Positions 1 through 8,238 of a stretch of 64,000 bases of DNA are shown here, piece after piece. Source of the DNA: CBFGTV01 sp965652145 (GTDB lineage Bacteria > Bacillota > Clostridia > Peptostreptococcales > Natronincolaceae); contig CBFGTV010000002.1 in NCBI GenBank assembly GCA_965652145.1, positions 59,129 through 123,128 of the forward strand, given 5' to 3'. Made by a program: the position numbers and the translations under genes. How positions within the stretch are numbered: position 1 is the first letter of the stretch; each line of letters starts with the position of its first letter. The notes below the pieces were generated by a model that was given only the letters and a program-made list of their open reading frames with translations, did no database searches and was not told where the DNA came from.

Positions 1-1188
1 TCAGTAATTCCTGTTCCAGGTATAAACATCGATGTTGTTAAAAGCCTGGTTGAAAATGCAGGATTACTGTCTTTCTTTGATTTGTTCTCTGGTGGCGCCT
101 TTGGTAATATGACTATTTTTGCCTTGAGTATTACACCGTATATCACCTCATCTATTATTATGCAGCTTTTAACAATTGCTATTCCCAGCCTGGAAGAAAT
201 GGCGAAGGAGGGCGAAGAAGGCAGAAAGAAAATTGCTCAATACACCCGGTACGGAACCGTAGTATTGGCCTTGATTCAAGCATTGGCCATTAGTATCGGA
301 TTATTTGGCAGTGCATTAATCTCAAGGGATTTCTTCAGTGTAACTGTTGTGGTACTAACCTTAACAGCAGGTACTGCCTTCTTGATGTGGTTAGGAGAAC
401 AAATTACTGAAAATGGAATTGGCAATGGCATTTCATTGATAATCTTTGCCGGTATTGTGTCTAGAGTTCCTCACAACATTAGACAAACAGTATTCCAATT
501 AAGGCAAGGAACATTATCAATCGTATCACTGATTGTTTTCCTATTATTCTCTGTTCTAATTATAGCAGGTGTTGTGGCAATTTCAGAAGGAACAAGAAAA
601 ATACCAGTACAATATGCCAAAAGAGTAGTAGGGCGAAAAATGTACGGTGGCCAAAGCTCCCATATTCCATTGAAGGTGAATCAAGCAGGGGTAATTCCGG
701 TGATCTTTGCAATGTCTTTACTATCCTTTCCACAGACCATTGCAATGTTCATGGGACAAGACAGCTGGTTAGCCAGATTTGTTTCAACCTGGTTAAATCC
801 TAACAGCGTTAATCCCGCAGGAGTTATTATATACTCTCTGCTAACTGCAATATTAATTATATTTTTCACCTATTTCTACACAGCCATTACCTTTAATCCT
901 GTCGAAGTGGCTTCAAACATGAAGAAATATGGTGGATTCATTCCAGGGATCAGACCTGGAAAGCCTACCTCAGACTACCTAAGCAAGGTATTAAATCGAA
1001 TCACCTTAGCCGGAGCCGTATTTCTAGCTGTGATTGCCTTATTGCCCACAGCAATTATGCAAATTACAGGTATGGCGATTGCCTTTGGCGGTACAGCATT
1101 ACTGATTGCTGTTGGGGTAGCCTTAGAAACAATGCAGCAAGTAGAAGCTCAAATGTTAATGAGGCATTATCAAGGCTTCTTAAAATAA
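1..1188 (+). CDS. secY: Protein translocase subunit SecY, 5' end missing
   Basis: SecY is the channel subunit of the SecYEG translocase in the cytoplasmic membrane; it exports preproteins and inserts membrane proteins. The frame is open from the first base of the window, so the start lies outside. About 395 codons are present against roughly 420-430 in complete SecY, so only a short N-terminal piece is missing. The product is strongly hydrophobic with many membrane segments and shows the family stretches ITENGIGNGIS and TSSIIMQLL. It ends 55 bases before adk, the usual order at the end of the Firmicutes spc ribosomal cluster. Confidence 0.97.
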   Translation, partial: SVIPVPGINIDVVKSLVENAGLLSFFDLFSGGAFGNMTIFALSITPYITSSIIMQLLTIAIPSLEEMAKEGEEGRKKIAQYTRYGTVVLALIQALAISIGLFGSALISRDFFSVTVVVLTLTAGTAFLMWLGEQITENGIGNGISLIIFAGIVSRVPHNIRQTVFQLRQGTLSIVSLIVFLLFSVLIIAGVVAISEGTRKIPVQYAKRVVGRKMYGGQSSHIPLKVNQAGVIPVIFAMSLLSFPQTIAMFMGQDSWLARFVSTWLNPNSVNPAGVIIYSLLTAILIIFFTYFYTAITFNPVEVASNMKKYGGFIPGIRPGKPTSDYLSKVLNRITLAGAVFLAVIALLPTAIMQITGMAIAFGGTALLIAVGVALETMQQVEAQMLMRHYQGFLK

Positions 1189-1243
1189 ATGGGTCATGGG
1201 AAATTTCCCATGGGTCTAAATCTTCATACCGGGAGATGGTATC

Positions 1244-1894
1244 ATGAGAATTATATTACTCGGCCCCCCAGGAGCCGGTAAAGGAACTCAAGCAGCATCT
1301 ATCGCTGAGGAATTTAGCATTCCCCACATCTCCACAGGAGACATTTTTCGTTATCACATCAAAGAGGGTACTGAGCTTGGTAAAAAGGCCAAATCCTTTA
1401 TGGATCAAGGTCTGCTGGTTCCCGATGAATTAGTGGTGGCTATTGTAGAGGATCGCCTTAAGCAGCAGGACTGCCGTGACGGCTTCCTCTTAGATGGCTT
1501 TCCACGAACAGTAGTTCAAGCCGAGGCTTTAGATGCAGTAATGGAAAAAATGGGTGTGTCTCTGAATAAAGTGATCAATATCGAAGTAGATAAGCAGATC
1601 CTTGTGGAAAGAGCAGTAGGGCGAAGAATTTGCAAATCCTGTGGTGCTACCTACCATGTCAAGTTCAACCCTTCAAAGACCGGTGAAGCCTGCGAAAAGT
1701 GCGGTGGCAGCCTATATCAGAGGGATGATGATAATGAAGCAACCGTCACCAGGCGTATAGATGTGTACTTGAATGAAACAATGCCGCTGATTGAATACTA
1801 TCAAGGTCGTGGCAAGCTTGCAGTAATCGATGGACAGCAACATATTGATAAGGTCTACCAGGATATTGTCAATGTGTTAAAAGGAGAAGCATAA
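1244..1894 (+). CDS. adk: Adenylate kinase
   Basis: Adenylate kinase interconverts ATP + AMP and two ADP in the cytoplasm. The P-loop GPPGAGKGT is at residues 7-15, followed by the AMP-binding stretch STGD and the DGFPRT motif. The LID domain (about residues 125-165) carries two CxxC pairs (CKSC and CEKC), the zinc-binding form common in Gram-positive bacteria. At 216 residues it has the normal length for a long-LID enzyme. Its stop codon shares one base with the map start (taATG), so the two are probably translationally coupled within the secY-adk-map-infA run. Confidence 0.98.
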   Translation: MRIILLGPPGAGKGTQAASIAEEFSIPHISTGDIFRYHIKEGTELGKKAKSFMDQGLLVPDELVVAIVEDRLKQQDCRDGFLLDGFPRTVVQAEALDAVMEKMGVSLNKVINIEVDKQILVERAVGRRICKSCGATYHVKFNPSKTGEACEKCGGSLYQRDDDNEATVTRRIDVYLNETMPLIEYYQGRGKLAVIDGQQHIDKVYQDIVNVLKGEA

Positions 1895-2640
1895 TGATTA
1901 CCCTCAAATCTCCACAAGAAATCAAGCTCATGCGAGAAGCTGGTAGAATCGTTGCTGAGACACATGAATTAATTAGAAAGGCAATTAAACCAGGGGTTAC
2001 AACCAAGTATTTAGATGCCATGGCAGAGGAATATATACTAAAAAAGGGAGGGACTCCTGCCTTTAAAGGATACGGAGGTTTTCCTGCCAGCATATGTGCC
2101 TCAATTAATCATGAAGTAGTTCATGGAATACCTGGATTAAAAAGGCTGGAAGAGGGCGATATTATAAGTATAGACATTGGCGTGCTCCTTCAAGGCTATT
2201 ACGGAGACTCGGCGAAGACCCACGGAGTTGGGCAAATCAGCCAGAGGGCGCAGCAGTTAATTGATGTGACTCGGGAGAGCTTCTATCAAGGCTTACAGTT
2301 TGCCAGAGAAGGATATCGTCTGTCAGATATATCTAACCGCATACAAACCCATGTTGAGGCCCAAGGTTTTTCAGTCGTTAGAGATTTCGTTGGTCATGGA
2401 ATAGGTACTCAAATGCATGAGGAGCCCCAAATTCCTAATTATGGTCCTCCAGGCAAGGGACCAAGGCTAAAGGCGGGTATGGTCTTAGCAATTGAACCTA
2501 TGATTAATGCAGGTACTTATGAGGTAAAGGTATTAACTGACGGATGGACAGTGGTCACCCTTGATGGTGAATATTCCGCCCATTATGAGCATACGGTGGC
2601 AATTACGACGGATGAACCTGAAATTTTAACAGTCTTATGA
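1894..2640 (+). CDS. map: Type I methionine aminopeptidase
   Basis: Removes the N-terminal methionine from new proteins; a cytoplasmic metalloenzyme. The pita-bread fold metal ligands are visible in order: Asp in SIDIG, Asp in YYGDSA, His in GHGIG, Glu in AIEPMI and Glu in AHYEHTV. The conserved His in NHEVVHGIPG is also present. At 248 residues it is a type Ia enzyme without an N-terminal extension. It overlaps the adk stop by one base and is followed after 22 bases by a small KOW-domain gene. Confidence 0.98.
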   Translation: MITLKSPQEIKLMREAGRIVAETHELIRKAIKPGVTTKYLDAMAEEYILKKGGTPAFKGYGGFPASICASINHEVVHGIPGLKRLEEGDIISIDIGVLLQGYYGDSAKTHGVGQISQRAQQLIDVTRESFYQGLQFAREGYRLSDISNRIQTHVEAQGFSVVRDFVGHGIGTQMHEEPQIPNYGPPGKGPRLKAGMVLAIEPMINAGTYEVKVLTDGWTVVTLDGEYSAHYEHTVAITTDEPEILTVL

Positions 2641-2662
2641 TGTTGATAAACGAGGTGACAAT

Positions 2663-2947
2663 GTGGAATATAACGATTTAAGTATTGGTCAGGTGGTACG
2701 TTCAACCAAGGGAAGAGATCAAAACCATGTATTTATTGTAATTGGCAAAGTAGATGAGGATCATGTTCTAATTGCCGATGGGGATCTTCGAAGGATGGAA
2801 AAGCCGAAAAAGAAAAAGGTTAAACACCTGGCAAAGTTTAATATTATTTCACATGAAGTGAAGGACCGTATCATAAACCAAATAAAGATCAATAATGCTT
2901 TCGTTAGAAAAGAGCTGGAAAGATTGGGAGTAAAGTCCCCGGATTAA
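2663..2947 (+). CDS. KOW-domain RNA-binding protein
   Basis: A 94-residue protein starting with GTG, preceded by cgaggtga. The N-terminal third (SIGQVVRSTKGRDQNHVFIVIG) is a KOW-type beta-barrel like that of ribosomal proteins L14e/L6e/L27e, and a basic KPKKKKVKH stretch follows near residue 50. Proteins of this type lie between map and infA in many Firmicutes. They are thought to bind RNA or the ribosome, but no precise role is established. It is 22 bases after map and 22 before infA, so it is part of the same operon. Confidence 0.88.
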   Translation: MEYNDLSIGQVVRSTKGRDQNHVFIVIGKVDEDHVLIADGDLRRMEKPKKKKVKHLAKFNIISHEVKDRIINQIKINNAFVRKELERLGVKSPD

Positions 2948-2969
2948 GGATTGGAGGTTTGATTGCCAA

Positions 2970-3188
2970 ATGTCAAAGCAAGACGTGATTGAGGTAGAGG
3001 GTACAGTTAAAGAAGCGCTGCCCAACGCCATGTTTATTGTTCAGCTTGAAAATGGGCATGAAATCTTAGCACACATATCAGGCAAGTTAAGAATGAATTT
3101 TATTAGAATATTACCGGGAGATACGGTAACGGTTGAATTATCTCCTTATGATTTGACTCGTGGTAGAATAACCTGGAGAAAGAAGTAG
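2970..3188 (+). CDS. infA: Translation initiation factor IF-1
   Basis: IF-1 binds the A site of the 30S subunit during initiation. The 72-residue product is a single S1-like OB fold with the family signature VEGTVKEALPNAMF near the N terminus and the ending DLTRGRITWRKK. The length is exactly that of bacterial IF-1. It lies between the KOW gene and rpmJ, as in most Firmicutes spc-alpha junctions. Confidence 0.98.
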   Translation: MSKQDVIEVEGTVKEALPNAMFIVQLENGHEILAHISGKLRMNFIRILPGDTVTVELSPYDLTRGRITWRKK

Positions 3189-3204
3189 TTAGGAGGGACT
3201 TGTA

Positions 3205-3318
3205 ATGAAGGTGAGACCATCAGTGAAACCAATTTGCGAAAAGTGCAAAATCATTAAAAGAAAAGGCAGAGTTATGGTGATCTGTGAAAATCCTAAGCAT
3301 AAACAAAAGCAAGGATAA
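3205..3318 (+). CDS. rpmJ: 50S ribosomal protein L36 (zinc-binding form)
   Basis: A 37-codon gene starting at ATG 3205 behind an aggaggg ribosome binding site and ending with TAA at 3316-3318. The product starts MKVRPSVKPICEKC and has the Cys11, Cys14, Cys27, His32 set of the zinc-ribbon ('C+') form of L36, the smallest protein of the large subunit. It lies 16 bases after infA, in the standard place before rpsM. Confidence 0.97.
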   Translation: MKVRPSVKPICEKCKIIKRKGRVMVICENPKHKQKQG

Positions 3319-3373
3319 GGTAAAATAGGCTGGTATTATGTCATCATTGATGATATAATATAATATTGTGATA

Positions 3374-3427
3374 ATTAGTTATACGGGGAGCGGCTGATCA
3401 GAGAAATCTGATCCCTGTAGACTAACT
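3374..3427 (+). other. Structured element between rpmJ and rpsM
   Basis: Within the 204-base gap before rpsM is a perfect 7-bp hairpin with a GAAA tetraloop (GATCAGA-gaaa-TCTGATC). It is enclosed by shorter pairings (ACGGG with CCTGT, and AGTTA with TAACT). There is no T-run after it, so it is not a simple terminator. It lies upstream of the rpsM promoter at 3450-3478 and would be present only in read-through RNA. A ribosomal-protein leader role is possible but unproven. Confidence 0.35.
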
Positions 3428-3449
3428 ATTATAAATAGATTATTTAAAA

Positions 3450-3478
3450 TTGACAATTAAGTAAACAACCACTATATT
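3450..3478 (+). promoter_or_regulatory. Sigma-A promoter of the alpha operon (rpsM)
   Basis: A perfect -35 box TTGACA at 3450-3455 and a -10 box TATATT at 3473-3478, with 17 bases between. The rpsM start codon is 45 bases after the -10 box, behind a ctaggaggtg ribosome binding site. This indicates that the alpha operon can be transcribed independently of the upstream spc genes. Confidence 0.8.
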
Positions 3479-3522
3479 AAATTGTATTTTGTAGGATAAA
3501 GATCTAGGAGGTGTAAGCGTAA

Positions 3523-3894
3523 ATGGCCAGAATAGCTGGGGTAGATTTACCAAGGGACAAACGTGTAGAAATTGGTTTAACTTATATATTCGGAATCGGT
3601 AGAAAAACTTCCAATAGTATTTTAGCAAAGGCAGGCGTGAATCCTGATACAAGAATTAAGGATTTAACAGAAGAAGAAGTTAATGCCTTAAGAAAGGAAA
3701 TTGATGCCGGTTACCAAGTAGAAGGGGATCTAAGACGAGAAATTGCTTTGAATATTAAACGTCTAAAGGAAATCAGATGCTACAGAGGAATCAGACACAT
3801 CAAAGGACTTCCTGTTAGAGGACAAAAAACAAAGACAAATGCCCGTACTCGTAAGGGACCAAAGAAAACTGTCGGTCGTAAGAAGAAAAAATAA
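3523..3894 (+). CDS. rpsM: 30S ribosomal protein S13
   Basis: S13 sits in the head of the 30S subunit and contacts the P-site tRNA and the 50S subunit. The 123-residue product begins MARIAGVDLPRDKRVEIGLTY, has the RCYRGIRHIKGLPVRGQ stretch near residue 90 and the basic tail GPKKTVGRKKKK. It is the first gene of the alpha operon, 23 bases before rpsK, and is read from the strong promoter at 3450-3478. Confidence 0.98.
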   Translation: MARIAGVDLPRDKRVEIGLTYIFGIGRKTSNSILAKAGVNPDTRIKDLTEEEVNALRKEIDAGYQVEGDLRREIALNIKRLKEIRCYRGIRHIKGLPVRGQKTKTNARTRKGPKKTVGRKKKK

Positions 3895-3916
3895 TAGATA
3901 AGGAGGGATAATCGGC

Positions 3917-4318
3917 ATGGCAAAAGTTGCAAAAAAGAAAACCACTCGTACAAGAAGAAGAGAACGTAAAAATATAGAACGAGGTCAAGCGCATATTCAA
4001 TCAACCTTCAATAATTCAATTATTACCTTGACTGATATGCAAGGAAACACCATTGCTTGGTCCAGTGCTGGTCAATTGGGCTTTAAGGGTTCAAGAAAAT
4101 CCACTCCCTTCGCTGCTCAAATGGCTGCTGAGGCCGCTGCTAAGGTGGCAATGGATCATGGATTAAGAACCGTTGAGGTTTATGTAAAGGGACCAGGAGC
4201 TGGTCGTGAGGCTGCCATTCGTGCGTTACAGGCAACCGGCATTGAAGTAAATCTAATCAAGGATGTTACTCCAATTCCCCATAATGGCTGTAGACCACCA
4301 AAACGCAGAAGAGTTTAG
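3917..4318 (+). CDS. rpsK: 30S ribosomal protein S11
   Basis: S11 is a platform protein of the 30S subunit. The 133-residue product has a basic N-terminal tail (KKKTTRTRRRERK). The S11 core follows (AHIQSTFNNSIITLTD) and then the conserved ending HNGCRPPKRRRV. It is the second gene of the alpha operon, with an aaggaggg ribosome binding site. Confidence 0.98.
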   Translation: MAKVAKKKTTRTRRRERKNIERGQAHIQSTFNNSIITLTDMQGNTIAWSSAGQLGFKGSRKSTPFAAQMAAEAAAKVAMDHGLRTVEVYVKGPGAGREAAIRALQATGIEVNLIKDVTPIPHNGCRPPKRRRV

Positions 4319-4341
4319 TATAGATTAGGAGGTGTAAGTAA

Positions 4342-4965
4342 ATGGCTAGATATACAGATGCAGTATGTAGATTATGTCGTCGTGAGGGCATGAAATTATA
4401 TCTGAAGGGTGAGCGCTGCTACACCGATAAGTGCTCCATTAACAAAAGAAATACCCCCCCAGGACAACATGGAGCAAGCAGAAAGAAAATGTCAAACTAC
4501 GGAATTCAGCTTAGAGAAAAGCAAAAAGCAAAGAGATTCTATGGCGTACTTGAGAGCCAATTCAGAAAATATTTTGAAATGGCCGATAAGCAAGCTGGAA
4601 TTACAGGTGAAAACCTATTAAGAATTCTGGAATCTCGTTTAGATAATATGGTTTACAGACTTGGCTTTGCCAGTTCTAGAGCCCAGGCAAGACAATTGGT
4701 AGTACATGGACACTTTACAGTAAATGGTCAAAAGGTAGATATTCCTTCCTATTTAGTAAAGGTTGGTGACGTGATTGCTGTTAAAGAAAGGTCCAAGAGC
4801 TCTGATAAGTTTAAAGGTTTAGCAGAAAGCTTTACTGGTTCAGTGCCCAACTGGTTATCAGTAGATATGGAAAAATTAGAGGGAAAAATTGTTTCATTGC
4901 CTTCAAGAGAAGATATCGACCTACCAATTGCCGAAAATCTAATCGTAGAGTTATATTCTAGATAA
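4342..4965 (+). CDS. rpsD: 30S ribosomal protein S4 (four-cysteine form)
   Basis: S4 is a primary 16S rRNA binder that starts 30S assembly. In some bacteria it also represses the operon that contains it. The 207-residue product has Cys9, Cys12, Cys26 and Cys31 at the N terminus, the zinc-binding form. The S4 RNA-binding domain follows at about residues 95-155 (RLDNMVYRLGFASSRAQARQ). Here rpsD lies inside the alpha operon between rpsK and rpoA, as in Clostridia and E. coli; in Bacillus subtilis it is elsewhere. Confidence 0.98.
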   Translation: MARYTDAVCRLCRREGMKLYLKGERCYTDKCSINKRNTPPGQHGASRKKMSNYGIQLREKQKAKRFYGVLESQFRKYFEMADKQAGITGENLLRILESRLDNMVYRLGFASSRAQARQLVVHGHFTVNGQKVDIPSYLVKVGDVIAVKERSKSSDKFKGLAESFTGSVPNWLSVDMEKLEGKIVSLPSREDIDLPIAENLIVELYSR

Positions 4966-5029
4966 TGATTTTTTGGAATCAGTTACCCTCGAGATAATAG
5001 TAAAGAGACTTAAAGGAGGGTTTATAATT

Positions 5030-5977
5030 ATGATAGAAATGGAAAAGCCTAAAGTAGAAATTGTAGAGGTCAGTGACGATAATACCTATGGAAAATTTGT
5101 AGTTGAGCCTCTAGAAAGAGGATATGGCACAACACTTGGTAATTCCCTAAGACGAATTATGTTGTCTTCCTTACCAGGTGCTGCCGTCACCTCTATCAAG
5201 ATCGATGGCGTACTTCATGAATTTTCAACGGTTCCCGGGGTGAAGGAGGATGTAACAGAGATCATTCTGAATATGAAGGATTTATCTGTTAAGCTTCATA
5301 GTAACGAACCCAAAACCGTTCGAATTGAGGCTGAAGGAGAAGGCGTAATAACAGCAGGAGACATTATAGCCGATGCAGATGTGGAAATTCTAAATCCTGA
5401 CATGCATATTGCAACCCTTGATTCTGATGCCAAATTAATGATGGAAATTAACATTTCTAACGGAAGAGGATACATTTCTGCCGAAAACAACAAACATGCA
5501 GGAATGCCCATTGGTGTCATCCCAGTTGATTCTATCTTTACACCTGTAAAGAAGGTAAGTTATGCTGTAGAAAATACAAGGGTTGGTCAAGTAACCGATT
5601 ACGATAAATTGATTATTGATGTATTTACCGATGGCAGCATTAAACCTGACGAGGCAGTATCCCTGGCGGCAAAGATTATGAATGAGCACTTAAATCTCTT
5701 TATTACCTTGACAGAGCATGTCAATGATGTAGAAATCATGGTGCAAAAAGAGGAAGATAAAAAGGAAAAAGTGCTTGAAATGACCATTGAAGAACTTGAT
5801 CTATCTGTACGCTCCTACAATTGTTTAAAGCGTGCAGGAATCAATACAGTGGAAGAGCTTACCCAAAAATCTGAAGAGGATATGATGAAGGTAAGGAACC
5901 TCGGAAAGAAATCATTGGAAGAGGTGCAAAAAAAGCTTGCTGAGTTAGGCCTAGGCTTAAGACCAAGCGACGATTAA
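5030..5977 (+). CDS. rpoA: RNA polymerase alpha subunit
   Basis: Alpha dimerises to nucleate RNA polymerase assembly and its C-terminal domain touches activators and UP elements. The N-terminal domain (about residues 1-230) includes EPLERGYGTTLGNSLRR. The C-terminal helix-hairpin-helix domain (about 245-310) includes LDLSVRSYNCLKRAGINTVEEL. I chose ATG 5030 because an aaaggaggg site lies just upstream and the product then has the normal 315 residues; a longer frame from 4973 lacks a ribosome binding site. It lies between rpsD and rplQ. Confidence 0.98.
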   Translation: MIEMEKPKVEIVEVSDDNTYGKFVVEPLERGYGTTLGNSLRRIMLSSLPGAAVTSIKIDGVLHEFSTVPGVKEDVTEIILNMKDLSVKLHSNEPKTVRIEAEGEGVITAGDIIADADVEILNPDMHIATLDSDAKLMMEINISNGRGYISAENNKHAGMPIGVIPVDSIFTPVKKVSYAVENTRVGQVTDYDKLIIDVFTDGSIKPDEAVSLAAKIMNEHLNLFITLTEHVNDVEIMVQKEEDKKEKVLEMTIEELDLSVRSYNCLKRAGINTVEELTQKSEEDMMKVRNLGKKSLEEVQKKLAELGLGLRPSDD

Positions 5978-6003
5978 CAAGTAAGAGGTAAGGAGGGATC
6001 AAC

Positions 6004-6345
6004 ATGGCTCAGTATCGTAAACTAGGACGTGAATCTGCACATAGAAATTTAATGCTAAGAAACTTAGTCACCAGCCTACTTAAAAGTGGTAAAATTGTTA
6101 CCACTGAAGCAAAGGCTAAGGAAACAAGAAGATTAGCAGAAAAGATGATTACCCTCGCTAAAAGAGGAGATCTTCATGCCAGAAGACAAGCATTAGCGTT
6201 TATCACTGATGAAACAGTAGTTAAGAATTTATTTGATGATGTAGCGCCTAAATACCAGGATAAAAACGGTGGTTATACCCGTATAATGAAGCTTGGACCA
6301 AGAAGAGGCGATGCAGCAGAAACCGTTATTTTAGAATTAGTTTAA
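6004..6345 (+). CDS. rplQ: 50S ribosomal protein L17
   Basis: L17 lies near the peptide exit tunnel of the 50S subunit. The 113-residue product begins MAQYRKLGRESAHRNLMLRN and ends with GPRRGDAAETVILELV, as expected for the short bacterial form. It is the last gene of the alpha operon, followed by an intrinsic terminator at 6362-6395. Confidence 0.98.
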   Translation: MAQYRKLGRESAHRNLMLRNLVTSLLKSGKIVTTEAKAKETRRLAEKMITLAKRGDLHARRQALAFITDETVVKNLFDDVAPKYQDKNGGYTRIMKLGPRRGDAAETVILELV

Positions 6346-6361
6346 GCTTAAATAGATGGGA

Positions 6362-6395
6362 GGGATTAAGTGTGGCACTTAGTCCCTGTTTTTTT
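6362..6395 (+). terminator. Rho-independent terminator of the alpha operon
   Basis: An 11-bp stem, GGGATTAAGTG (6362-6372) with CACTTAGTCCC (6376-6386) including one G-T pair, is followed by a run of seven T at 6389-6395. Confidence 0.9.
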
Positions 6396-6472
6396 ATAAA
6401 AAAATTATTTGAAGCCCCTGGCAGATTGAAAATGTTTTTCATAAAACCATGGTTTTTTAGGTTAAAATAAGA

Positions 6473-6519
6473 TATAATAATTATGATTTCAAGGTTACAG
6501 GCATTAACAGACCTTGAAA
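6473..6519 (+). promoter_or_regulatory. -10 box and 5'-end hairpin upstream of ecfA1
   Basis: A consensus -10 hexamer TATAAT lies at 6473-6478; no good -35 box is present 16-18 bases upstream. Immediately downstream a perfect 9-bp inverted repeat, TTTCAAGGT (6487-6495) with ACCTTGAAA (6511-6519), would place a hairpin at the very 5' end of the ecfA mRNA. A 14-bp palindrome AAAACCATGGTTTT at 6443-6456 lies just upstream. Any role of these in ECF expression is inference. Confidence 0.4.
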
Positions 6520-6553
6520 AAATGATCTTATAATGAATAAAGAAGGGATCTCA

Positions 6554-7390
6554 ATGGGCAATATGATTGAAATTGATCGCGTTAAATATCAATATCAAAA
6601 TAATGAAAAGGAAGTTATCGCCCTGAATGAAGTTGAACTTAAAATTCAGCAGGGCGAATTTGTTGTTATTATAGGGCATAATGGTTCTGGCAAATCTACC
6701 TTGGCAAAGCATATGAATGCATTACTGCTGCCCTCGGGCGGTCAGGTGCTGGTTAAGGGAATGAATACAAAGGATGAAGAAAAACTATGGGAAATACGGC
6801 AGACTGCCGGTATGGTTTTTCAAAACCCTGATAACCAAATTGTTGCTACCATTGTAGAGGAGGATGTGGCCTTTGGGCCAGAAAATTTAGGCGTTGAGTC
6901 TGAAGAAATCCTAAAGCGGGTAGAAGAGTCCCTTGGGGCTGTTGACATGTTAAGCTACCGGAATAAGGCACCTCATCTCCTATCGGGAGGGCAAAAACAG
7001 CGGATTGCCATAGCCGGTGTCATTGCCATGAAGCCCGACTGCATCATTTTAGACGAGCCTACTGCCATGCTGGACCCGGCGGGCCGCAGAGAAGTAATGA
7101 ATACGGTTAAAAAGCTAAATAAAGAAGAAAATATTACAGTTGTCCATATTACTCACTTCATGGAGGAGGCCGTGGACGCCGATCGGGTCATTGTCATGGA
7201 AGAAGGACGGATCATATTAGAAGGTACTCCCCCAGAGGTTTTTTCCCAGGTTAAAAAATTAAAGGAATTAGCCCTTGATGTACCACAAATGACTGATTTG
7301 GCTCATGAATTAAGGGAGGCAGGCCTCAATCTGCCTGATGATATACTTACAGTAGACGAGATGGTGATGAAATTATGTCAATTAAAATAG
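6554..7390 (+). CDS. ecfA1: Energy-coupling factor transporter ATPase EcfA1
   Basis: One of two ATPases of the ECF module, which drives vitamin and metal uptake through exchangeable S components in the membrane. Walker A is GHNGSGKST, the Q-loop lies in MVFQNPDNQIVA, the ABC signature is LLSGGQKQR and Walker B is CIILDEP. ATG 6554 follows agaagggatct and gives 278 residues; an in-frame ATG at 6533 has no ribosome binding site. It overlaps ecfA2 by 16 bases and no S component is nearby, so this is the shared (group II) module. Confidence 0.95.
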   Translation: MGNMIEIDRVKYQYQNNEKEVIALNEVELKIQQGEFVVIIGHNGSGKSTLAKHMNALLLPSGGQVLVKGMNTKDEEKLWEIRQTAGMVFQNPDNQIVATIVEEDVAFGPENLGVESEEILKRVEESLGAVDMLSYRNKAPHLLSGGQKQRIAIAGVIAMKPDCIILDEPTAMLDPAGRREVMNTVKKLNKEENITVVHITHFMEEAVDADRVIVMEEGRIILEGTPPEVFSQVKKLKELALDVPQMTDLAHELREAGLNLPDDILTVDEMVMKLCQLK

Positions 7391-8238
7391 AAGGCCTAAC
7401 CCACATCTATAACCCCAATAGCCCCTTTGAAACCAAAGCCCTGGATAATATTAATCTAGAGATACAATCAGGCGAATTTATTGGGCTGATTGGCCACACT
7501 GGTTCAGGAAAATCAACCTTAACCCAGCATCTAAACGGACTATTAAAACCCCATAGCGGCAAAATATTCATTAATGATGTTGATATTACCGATAAGGGAA
7601 TCAAGCTAGGAGAAATACGAAAAAGGGTAGGACTCGTATTTCAGTACCCAGAGCACCAGCTATTCGAGGAATCAGTCTTTAAGGATATTGCCTTTGGGCC
7701 AACCAACCTGGGATTAAAGGAAGAAGAGGTGGCACAACGGGTGAAGGAAGCCATGGAATTGGTTATGCTTAATTTTGATGAATTGAAGGATCGTTCACCC
7801 TTCGAGCTAAGCGGCGGGCAGCGAAGACGGGTAGCCATTGCCGGCGTACTGGCCATGAAGCCTGAGGTACTAATTTTAGACGAGCCCACTGCCGGCCTTG
7901 ACCCAAGGGGGCGTGATGATATATTAGATCAAATTAAGCGCTTTCATCAGGAAATGAAAAATACAGTAATCTTAGTTTCCCATAGTATGGAGGACATTGC
8001 CAAACTGGTGGATCGTATTATTGTCATGCATCGGGGAACCGTGGCCTTAACGGGTACTCCGGGGCAGGTTTTTCAAGAGGTAGATACCCTTGAATCCATT
8101 GGCCTGGGCATCCCCCAGATTAGTTATTTGGTGAAGCGATTAAAGGAAGCCGGTATCCAGCTTAGAGAAGATATATTTACAGTGGAAGAAGCCAGGGAAG
8201 AAATACTGAAGTGGGTAAGGAGTCGAAAGCATGCTTAA
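7375..8238 (+). CDS. ecfA2: Energy-coupling factor transporter ATPase EcfA2
   Basis: Second ATPase of the ECF module, pairing with EcfA1. It has 287 residues with Walker A GHTGSGKST, a Q-loop in LVFQYPEHQLF, signature ELSGGQRRR and Walker B VLILDEPTAGLDP. The QYPEHQLF stretch and the C-terminal tail with the EEAREEILKW helix are typical of EcfA2. The start lies inside the end of ecfA1 and the stop overlaps the ecfT start by 8 bases, so the three genes are translationally coupled. Confidence 0.95.
   Translation: MSIKIEGLTHIYNPNSPFETKALDNINLEIQSGEFIGLIGHTGSGKSTLTQHLNGLLKPHSGKIFINDVDITDKGIKLGEIRKRVGLVFQYPEHQLFEESVFKDIAFGPTNLGLKEEEVAQRVKEAMELVMLNFDELKDRSPFELSGGQRRRVAIAGVLAMKPEVLILDEPTAGLDPRGRDDILDQIKRFHQEMKNTVILVSHSMEDIAKLVDRIIVMHRGTVALTGTPGQVFQEVDTLESIGLGIPQISYLVKRLKEAGIQLREDIFTVEEAREEILKWVRSRKHA

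Noticed and set aside
3374..3427. Reading the rpmJ-rpsM hairpin as a terminator
   Set aside because: No T-run follows the stem.
4973..5029. Upstream start for rpoA
   Set aside because: The extension lies in the ribosome binding site region and the resulting N terminus is unlike any alpha subunit.
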